Assembly (NCBI GenBank): GCA_038260095.1
Contig: JBBSOC010000060.1
Location: forward strand, 1 to 13,437
Reading direction: 5' to 3'
DNA: 13,437 bases
DNA from: QHCE01 sp038260095
Lineage (GTDB): Bacteria > Actinomycetota > Actinomycetes > Mycobacteriales > QHCE01
Position numbers and translations under genes: made by a program. Shown here piece by piece: positions 13,275 through 13,437 of the stretch. Position 1 is the first letter of the stretch. Each line of letters begins with the position of its first letter. The notes below the pieces were generated by a model that had not been told where the DNA came from, did not search any database, and was given only the letters and a program-made list of their open reading frames with translations.

Positions 13275-13302
13275 AGATCGCTGTCCTTTCGTGCCTTAGT
13301 GG

Positions 13303-13314
13303 TTCCGCGCGGAA
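13303..13314. promoter_or_regulatory. 12-bp perfect palindrome upstream of the isomerase gene
   Basis: TTCCGCGCGGAA is self-complementary and lies 29 bases before the TTG start of the isomerase and 17 bases after the transposase stop. It could be an operator for the isomerase or part of the insertion-sequence end. Nothing else supports either choice. Confidence 0.3.
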
Positions 13315-13330
13315 GTGTCTTGAATGTGGG

Positions 13331-13437
13331 TCAGGCGGTGTGCTTGGCGTCGTAGACCCACTTGAACGGCGTGGCGGTGGCGCTGTGGTGGTTGATGAAG
13401 TTCATCATCTTTGCTACCAGGTCCTCGCGTGAGTCGA
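13331..13437 (-). mobile_element. IS630-family transposase, C-terminal end (partial at window edge)
   Basis: Read on the minus strand, the last 34 codons before TGA 13333-13331 give REDLVAKMMNFINHHSATAT followed by PFKWVYDAKHTA. This is the typical C-terminus of IS630-family (DDE_3) transposases, which end with an FI..(H/Y)N...PF.W.YDAK pattern. The rest lies outside the window, so intactness cannot be judged. The element end must lie between 13275 and 13330. The isomerase ribosome site and start appear unharmed. Confidence 0.8.

Overview
The window looks like a chromosomal segment of a high-G+C actinobacterium (class Actinomycetes). The release factor 1 sequence, the rpmE-prfA-prmC order, divergent xseA/ispH, a SigC-type ECF sigma factor, a CtaG-type membrane protein and frequent GTG/TTG starts all fit that group. 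The species cannot be named from the sequence. Both edges are insertion sequence pieces and several genes are broken, so the locus appears to be under active rearrangement and decay.

Layout. Bases 1-483 hold the decayed 3' end of an IS4-family transposase. It abuts a CtaG-like gene (minus strand) that seems to have lost its C-terminus at that junction. Next come a broken zinc-finger anti-sigma gene (minus) and, divergently, an intact SigC-like sigma factor (plus). Bases 2500-6630 carry translation genes: rpmE (ribosomal protein L31), prfA (release factor 1) and prmC (its glutamine methyltransferase). An ATPase/DUF234 gene with its own palindromic upstream site sits between rpmE and prfA. From 6696 to 9465 on the minus strand lies a tightly coupled run. 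In transcription order it is an ACT-domain protein, a short asparaginase-like protein, xseA and xseB (exonuclease VII); the first three are joined by 4-base overlaps. A GNAT acetyltransferase is divergent from the ACT gene. Their shared A+T-rich spacer holds a near-consensus promoter whose -10 box is buried in a 16-bp palindrome. This ACT/asparaginase-like/GNAT cassette is the best candidate here for an undescribed system.

A RelE/ParE-type toxin-antitoxin pair follows (minus), then ispH (isoprenoid synthesis, plus), then a VapBC-type pair (minus). The VapBC pair lies between what appear to be the N- and C-terminal scraps of another PIN-domain gene on the plus strand: one toxin-antitoxin module apparently replacing or splitting another. 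The window closes with an RpiB-family sugar-phosphate isomerase and the C-terminal end of an IS630-family transposase.

How it fits together: core genes (rpmE, prfA, prmC, xseA, xseB, ispH) alternate with accessory material at nearly every junction (ATPase, ACT/asparaginase-like/GNAT cassette, two toxin-antitoxin pairs, isomerase, insertion sequences). No tRNA, rRNA or CRISPR array was seen. Functional assignments rest on motifs read by eye; no database search was run.
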